This document shows positions 7,885-11,263 of a stretch of DNA of 11,263 bases, in pieces. Under the pieces are notes generated by a model. That model had not been told where the DNA came from. It worked only from the letters and a program-made list of their open reading frames with translations, and ran no database searches. Source of the stretch: an uncultured Taibaiella sp. (GTDB lineage Bacteria; Bacteroidota; Bacteroidia; Chitinophagales; Chitinophagaceae); contig CAMPJV010000055.1 of NCBI GenBank assembly GCA_946886975.1, positions 1-11,263 on the forward strand. Reading direction: 5' to 3'. Every line of letters begins with the position of its first letter. The stretch's first letter is position 1. A program made the position numbers and the translations under genes.

Positions 7885-7983
7885 GGGCCAGCGAAACCAT
7901 GTGACTCCTCCGGCCGCAAAACTTCGCCTGAGTGATCCAATCAGGAGGGCTAATGCCGGCAAAGGTACTCTGGTCCATACCTT
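7885..7983. other. GC-rich segment able to form a closed multi-stem RNA fold (unidentified)
   Basis: On the plus strand GGGCCAG (7885-7891) can pair with CTGGTCC (7970-7976; seven pairs, one G-U) and enclose about 78 nt. Inside, CCGGC (7910-7914) pairs with GCCGG (7955-7959), continued after a small bulge by CCT (7907-7909) with AGG (7963-7965). CCTGA (7927-7931) pairs with TCAGG (7941-7945). An alternative hairpin, AAGGTA (7962-7967) with TACCTT (7978-7983), would block the closing stem. I matched it to no riboswitch or ncRNA family with confidence. No plus-strand gene follows closely; the next plus gene starts at 8936. It could be chance pairing in a GC-rich stretch. Confidence 0.2.
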
Positions 7984-8030
7984 ACCTGTATCATTTTAAT
8001 GTTATCTAATTATTAACTCTGGATTTGGCA

Positions 8031-8094
8031 ATGGCTATAGCTATGGGTATGGCTGGGTGACCATGGCTATGGTTATAGCTAAGGCTGGGTGAAC
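8031..8094. repeat. Two tandem 32-bp imperfect direct repeats built from RGYTAT hexamers
   Basis: Copies at 8031-8062 and 8063-8094 are adjacent and match at 26 of 32 positions. Each is a run of hexamers such as GGCTAT, AGCTAT and GGTTAT, followed by an almost constant tail GGCTGGGTGA. Each copy also reads as a nine-codon frame from ATG to TGA (MAIAMGMAG and MAMVIAKAG). There is no nearby gene in that frame. The structure suggests duplication by replication slippage of a simple hexamer tract; any function is unknown. Confidence 0.7.
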
Positions 8095-8199
8095 GTGGAT
8101 TCCCTAAGGTAATTGCGCGGCAACTCCGGGAATGCTCCCTGTTTGCTCCACTGGTACGGGTCGGGAACAGGTCAATGGCGCACTATTCGTCACCGTGGA

Positions 8200-8697
8200 C
8201 TACTGCTTTTCCAGCTCCGCCAGCAGATCGCTTAAATGCAGAGGATGCGTGTACATGGTAAGACTGCCATCCTCATTGCGTGGCCACTTATCCTTCGGCC
8301 GATCCCAATAGAGCTCTACGCCATTTCCGTCCGGGTCATTAAGATATAACGCTTCAGAGACCCCGTGATCAGATGCTCCTGTCAAAGGATACTTATGTTC
8401 CCTGAGCTGCTTTAGAGCGACTGCAAGATCCCTTCTGGAGGGGTATAAGATGGCAAGGTGGTAAAGACCTGTCGTATTACCAGGTGCAGGAGGTCCGTTC
8501 TTGCTATGCCATGTATTCAGGCCAATGTGGTGGTGATAACCCCCTGCCGACACAAACGCAGCATCCTCTCCATACATCATGATCAGCTCAAAGCCCAGTA
8601 CATCACAATAGAAGTCCAGGGCCCGCCGGATATTCGACACCTTCAGGTGAACATGCCCAATTCCGGTTCCTGGGGGGATAACATACTTCGAATCCAT
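8200..8697 (-). CDS. VOC-superfamily (glyoxalase/extradiol dioxygenase fold) protein, CatE-like
   Basis: This 165-residue soluble protein has the vicinal-oxygen-chelate fold: two beta-alpha-beta-beta-beta units that hold a divalent metal. The first unit opens GIGHVHLKVSNIRRALDFYCD (12-32), and the second opens GLYHLAILYPSRRDLAVAL (77-95). Likely metal ligands are H15, H80 and E128 (in VELYWDRP). The segments AGGYHHHIGLNTW (51-63) and DHGVSEALYLNDPDGNGVELYWD (split at 110-121 and 121-132) are typical of proteins resembling the catechol-2,3-dioxygenase CatE of Bacillus. It is about half the length of CatE, so it may act as a dimer, and the substrate cannot be deduced. The gene stands alone on the minus strand, divergent from the halogenase-like gene. 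A weak -7-like TAACTTTA (7 of 8) lies at 8717-8724 on the minus strand. Shared control with the divergent gene is possible but not shown. Confidence 0.87.
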   Translation of the reverse strand: MDSKYVIPPGTGIGHVHLKVSNIRRALDFYCDVLGFELIMMYGEDAAFVSAGGYHHHIGLNTWHSKNGPPAPGNTTGLYHLAILYPSRRDLAVALKQLREHKYPLTGASDHGVSEALYLNDPDGNGVELYWDRPKDKWPRNEDGSLTMYTHPLHLSDLLAELEKQ

Positions 8698-8777
8698 AGC
8701 TGCGATTTGCTTTCTTTAAAGTTAAGCCCTTATTGCGGGATACGCGCTTCACGATCTTCTGCCTTTAGCTGCAAACG

Positions 8778-8837
8778 GTTATTTCACCCAACACCATTCA
8801 ACAAGTGAATAACTTCTAATAAGTTAGGTTATATTTA
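8778..8837. promoter_or_regulatory. Operator-like dyads and a weak -7 element in the divergent VOC/halogenase intergenic region
   Basis: The 238-bp gap between the divergent genes contains two overlapping inverted repeats. TAACTT (8810-8815) and AAGTTA (8821-8826) are perfect 6-bp arms around CTAAT. GTTATTTCAC (8778-8787) and GTGAATAAC (8805-8813) pair over nine positions with one bulged base. Just downstream, TATATTTA (8830-8837, +) matches TAnnTTTG at all but the last base and could serve the halogenase gene. Arms with 5-nt spacing are common for dimeric regulators, but no regulator gene is next to it here. Confidence 0.3.
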
Positions 8838-8935
8838 TAGGAACGTGATGTAGACAGATAGCAACTGACCTCAATACTCGTCAGCCATAAATCAGGAGAG
8901 AACACCAAGCTTTAAATGGCTACAAGCCAGCAAAC

Positions 8936-10624
8936 ATGCAGCAAACATATGATGTCATTGTTTTGGGAGGAGGTCTTGCAGGGCTCACCTTGTCTATCCA
9001 GCTTAAACGAGCAAGGCCGGAAATCTCCATCCTGGTACTGGAAAGGCAGCAGGGGGAAGCCGCTGTTGCTGCGCACAAGGTGGGGGAATCAACCGTTGAA
9101 CTTGGGAGCTACTACCTGCGCGAGGTTTTGGACCTGAAAGGCTATCTCGAGGAACATGAGCTACCGAAACATGGTTTGCGCTTTTTCTTTAAGAACGGAA
9201 CCAAAGATGAAATAGGCACTCGGGTAGAACTTGGTCCCCGGGAGCGACTGCCTCAGCCGAGTCACCAGTTAGATCGTGGCACCCTGGAAAACCATCTTGC
9301 CATAAGAACGCAGGAATTGGGCACCACATTCATTCACAGTGCTACCGTTAAGGACGTTGCAATTGGCAGCGACTTACACCAGGTTACTTTCCTGCACAAT
9401 GGCGAAGAGGTAAAGGTGCAGAGCAAATGGGTTGCAGACGCCACCGGTCGTGGCAGCTTTATGAAACGCAAGTTCGGTTTCCAGAAGCCCATGGAACACC
9501 ATGTCAATGCGGTATGGTGGAGGCTGAAGGGGGTTATTGATGTTGACGAATGGTCCGACGATGCGGGCTGGCGCTCTTATCTCAAACCTGGCCTTCGGCT
9601 ATTGAGCACGGTCCACTTCATGGATAAGGGGTACTGGTTATGGGTTATTCCATTAGGCTCTAAGAACACCAGCATCGGTATTGTCGCGGACCCTGCCGTG
9701 CATCCTTTTGAGACGTTCAACAAATACGATAAGGCTATTGAATGGCTGAGGGTGAACGAGCCTCGCGGCTACAAGATGCTCGAGCCGCAGGGCGAAAACC
9801 TGATGGACTTTAAGATCCTGAAACATTATGCACATCATACCGGCAGAGTCTATTGCGCTTCAGAACGGTGGGGCGTAACCGGCGAGGCGGGAGCGTTCCT
9901 GGATCCGCTTTATTCCCCTGGCACCGACTTCATTGCTATGAATAATTCATGGCTTTCCGACCTCATATTGAGAGAGCTCAGCGGAGAAGACATCTCCGTT
10001 CGTGCGAGCATCTACGAACAATCTCACCTGACGCTTGTTGACAACTGGATACCTGTCTACCAGGACAAGTACCTGCTGATGGGCAACACCCAGATCATGG
10101 TGGTGAAGATCTTCTGGGACTGGGCTATCTACTGGTCTATACCTACCCTGCTCTTTACAAACAAAGCCTTCACCAACCTCAGGCTCGTTAAAGAGCTATT
10201 CGCTTCGGCCACTGGCTTCGGCAGGAGGTTTGGGCAGCTAAACGCAAGGATGCAGCAGCTATTTCTCGACTGGGCCCCGTATGATACAGAACTATTCTCC
10301 AATCGATACATAGACCCATATGATCTCCAGTTCATGCGGGACTTCCAGCTGGGGATAGACGTGACTTATGAGCCAGAGGAGCTCTTGAAGAAGATAGCTG
10401 AAAACATGTCGAGGCTGGAGCAGGTGGCGTCGGCCATCTTCCGGCTTGTCAGCGCACAGGTGAAGGACACACCATTGAACATGAAGGTTGACCCCTACGG
10501 GATAGACCTAAAGCAAGACAGCCCTTTGCCTGTGGAAGTGGAGTGTGACGATGACATTGATCTGCAAGTGGCGAGGGACGTCGCACTCATGTGGTTTTAT
10601 ACACCTGCAGAAGTAGAAATATGA
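8936..10624 (+). CDS. Flavin-dependent halogenase-like FAD oxidoreductase
   Basis: This 562-residue, probably soluble flavoprotein resembles the tryptophan/phenol halogenase group of FAD monooxygenases. The FAD dinucleotide motif is VIVLGGGLAGL (8-17), followed by HKVGEST (47-53). K78 in LPKHGLRFFF could correspond to the catalytic lysine of halogenases. The halogenase signature WxWxIP is present as WLWVIP (234-239). The second flavin-binding segment GEAGAFLDPLYSPGTDF (316-332) matches the GDAAxFIDPLxSxG pattern, with E for D. A helical C-terminal extension (about 380-562) replaces the tryptophan-halogenase tail, so the substrate is probably not free tryptophan. Family members use reduced flavin and halide to chlorinate or brominate aromatic substrates, but some WxWxIP proteins have no shown halogenase activity. 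The start is set by the FAD motif at residues 5-17; an ATG at 8916 is out of frame. The stop overlaps the next gene by ATGA, indicating translational coupling. Confidence 0.85.
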   Translation: MQQTYDVIVLGGGLAGLTLSIQLKRARPEISILVLERQQGEAAVAAHKVGESTVELGSYYLREVLDLKGYLEEHELPKHGLRFFFKNGTKDEIGTRVELGPRERLPQPSHQLDRGTLENHLAIRTQELGTTFIHSATVKDVAIGSDLHQVTFLHNGEEVKVQSKWVADATGRGSFMKRKFGFQKPMEHHVNAVWWRLKGVIDVDEWSDDAGWRSYLKPGLRLLSTVHFMDKGYWLWVIPLGSKNTSIGIVADPAVHPFETFNKYDKAIEWLRVNEPRGYKMLEPQGENLMDFKILKHYAHHTGRVYCASERWGVTGEAGAFLDPLYSPGTDFIAMNNSWLSDLILRELSGEDISVRASIYEQSHLTLVDNWIPVYQDKYLLMGNTQIMVVKIFWDWAIYWSIPTLLFTNKAFTNLRLVKELFASATGFGRRFGQLNARMQQLFLDWAPYDTELFSNRYIDPYDLQFMRDFQLGIDVTYEPEELLKKIAENMSRLEQVASAIFRLVSAQVKDTPLNMKVDPYGIDLKQDSPLPVEVECDDDIDLQVARDVALMWFYTPAEVEI

Positions 10625-11263
10625 ACTCCGAAGTAGAAATTTCCTTACGAATCGAAAAGATCCGGCACATCTTTCAGGCGGCACAGGGCTTTGCTGAGTC
10701 CGTGGATGACCAGTACAAGATAGTTGCATACTGCAATAACAAAGAGCCTGAGTTTCGCTCCGTGGCGTTCGAGGCTGCAGCCATGACCCTGGCGGCCAGG
10801 GATATTGCAGAAGGTCCCGGACTTACACGCTGGACACAATTTGCAAGCGGGCCTGCGAAGGCGCACACTTCACAGGCACATGCCGCACTGGGCTGGGCGC
10901 TGGCTCAGCAAAGGATCACCGATCTTTCATTATTAGAGGGTTTTGATCCCATGCTCTTGTCACGGGTGATGGACGGTCACGGATATTATGACGGCATCTT
11001 CCGGCAGCGGCGCAGTGTAGGCAACCAGGAAATCCCGGACCACATCAGCGACCAGTTACTGAAAGGATATGACCAGGGTGTTGGGAGAAGTCTTTGGTAT
11101 TCATCCAGGGGATCCATTGAGAAACTACTCTCTTCTTTGGCTGCCTTTCCGCCATACCGCCACCAGGATCTCTGGCGCGGCGTGGGCGTTGCCTCTGCTT
11201 ATGTGGGGGGATGTAATGAAGATGATCTTTATGACCTTGCGGCCTCCGCAGGCATATGCCGCA
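10621..11263 (+). CDS. DUF1702-like protein, 5' part only (runs off the window)
   Basis: The ATG at 10621 overlaps the halogenase stop (ATGA), and the frame stays open for 214 codons to the window edge. Visible blocks resemble the DUF1702 family: an N-terminal helical part with VAFEAAAMTLAARD (48-61), then VMDGHGYYDGIFRQRR (116-131), GYDQGVGRSLWY (149-160), and DLWRGVGVASAYVGG (183-197). As I recall, family members are about 320 residues long, so roughly a third is missing. The biochemical role of DUF1702 is not established; I associate it with actinobacterial enediyne-type clusters, alongside UnbU/UnbV-type genes. I see no signal peptide, membrane segment or known catalytic motif. The tight coupling to a halogenase-like flavoenzyme suggests a shared pathway or complex, which is inference. 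Confidence 0.75.
   Translation, partial: MNSEVEISLRIEKIRHIFQAAQGFAESVDDQYKIVAYCNNKEPEFRSVAFEAAAMTLAARDIAEGPGLTRWTQFASGPAKAHTSQAHAALGWALAQQRITDLSLLEGFDPMLLSRVMDGHGYYDGIFRQRRSVGNQEIPDHISDQLLKGYDQGVGRSLWYSSRGSIEKLLSSLAAFPPYRHQDLWRGVGVASAYVGGCNEDDLYDLAASAGICR

Larger units (their letters stand above)
7813..8199. other. Gene-poor interval between the DUF47-pit operon and the VOC gene
   Basis: I find no convincing protein gene here. A 68-codon plus-strand frame at 7793-7999 has no family resemblance and crosses the promoter element of the opposite strand. The interval contains, in order, an AT-rich stretch, a GC-rich foldable segment (7885-7983), a second AT-rich stretch (about 7990-8020), two 32-bp direct repeats (8031-8094), and two weak inverted repeats: ATTCCC at 8099-8104 with GGGAAT at 8128-8133, and CCTGTT at 8138-8143 with AACAGG at 8166-8171. 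Neither inverted repeat is followed by a T-run, so neither is a clear terminator for the VOC gene that ends at 8200. Confidence 0.55.

Noticed and set aside
7907..7970. Possible TPP riboswitch (CTGAG and GCTAATGCCGGC resemble parts of the consensus)
   Set aside because: The GGGGTG and GAACCTGAT core elements are absent, CTGAG falls inside a hairpin, and no thiamine gene follows.
7793..7999. 68-codon plus-strand frame in the non-coding interval
   Set aside because: Composition is not protein-like, no family is recognised, and it crosses the promoter element of the DUF47-pit operon.
8097..8171. Terminator for the VOC gene
   Set aside because: The inverted repeats here are only 6 bp with loops of over 20 nt, and no T-run follows on the minus strand.
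8916..9137. Out-of-frame ATG at 8916 as the start of the halogenase gene
   Set aside because: It opens a different frame that ends at 9137; the FAD-binding motif starts right after the ATG at 8936.

Overview
The window looks like a chromosome segment from a Bacteroidota bacterium, most likely of the Chitinophagaceae type. The evidence is the protein families (a two-domain parvulin foldase, a SWIM-SNF2 ATPase with a DESQ box, a DUF47-Pit pair), starts without clear Shine-Dalgarno sequences, and three copies of the Bacteroidota -7 promoter element TAnnTTTG placed just ahead of genes. No tRNA, rRNA, CRISPR array, insertion sequence or phage gene was seen.

Layout. Positions 1-369 (+) hold the end of an unrecognised gene; an in-frame TAA splits it, and the same frame continues for 72 residues. 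Positions 442-1839 (+) encode a secreted SurA/PpiC-like peptidyl-prolyl isomerase. It converges, with only 29 bp between, on a large minus-strand SNF2-family ATPase with two SWIM zinc fingers (1869-5597). Upstream of it on the same strand is a phosphate-transport pair: a DUF47/PhoU-like protein (7134-7781), then a Pit-family transporter (5682-7115). A hairpin followed by a T-run (on the minus strand) separates the pair from the SNF2 gene. Positions 7782-8199 have no convincing gene but contain a promoter element, a GC-rich stretch that can fold, and two 32-bp direct repeats. A VOC/glyoxalase-fold protein (8200-8697, -) is divergent from a flavin-dependent halogenase-like gene (8936-10624, +). 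The halogenase overlaps by 4 bp (ATGA) a DUF1702-like gene that runs off the right edge.

Two things stand out. First, the Pit transporter carries a membrane segment-PDZ-membrane segment cassette in its central loop, which by the positive-inside rule should place a PDZ domain in the periplasm of a phosphate permease. Second, the right end looks like the start of a specialised-metabolism or tailoring operon: a WxWxIP flavoenzyme translationally coupled to DUF1702, a family I associate with enediyne-type clusters. The remaining genes look like ordinary housekeeping functions: envelope protein folding, phosphate uptake and nucleic-acid remodelling.
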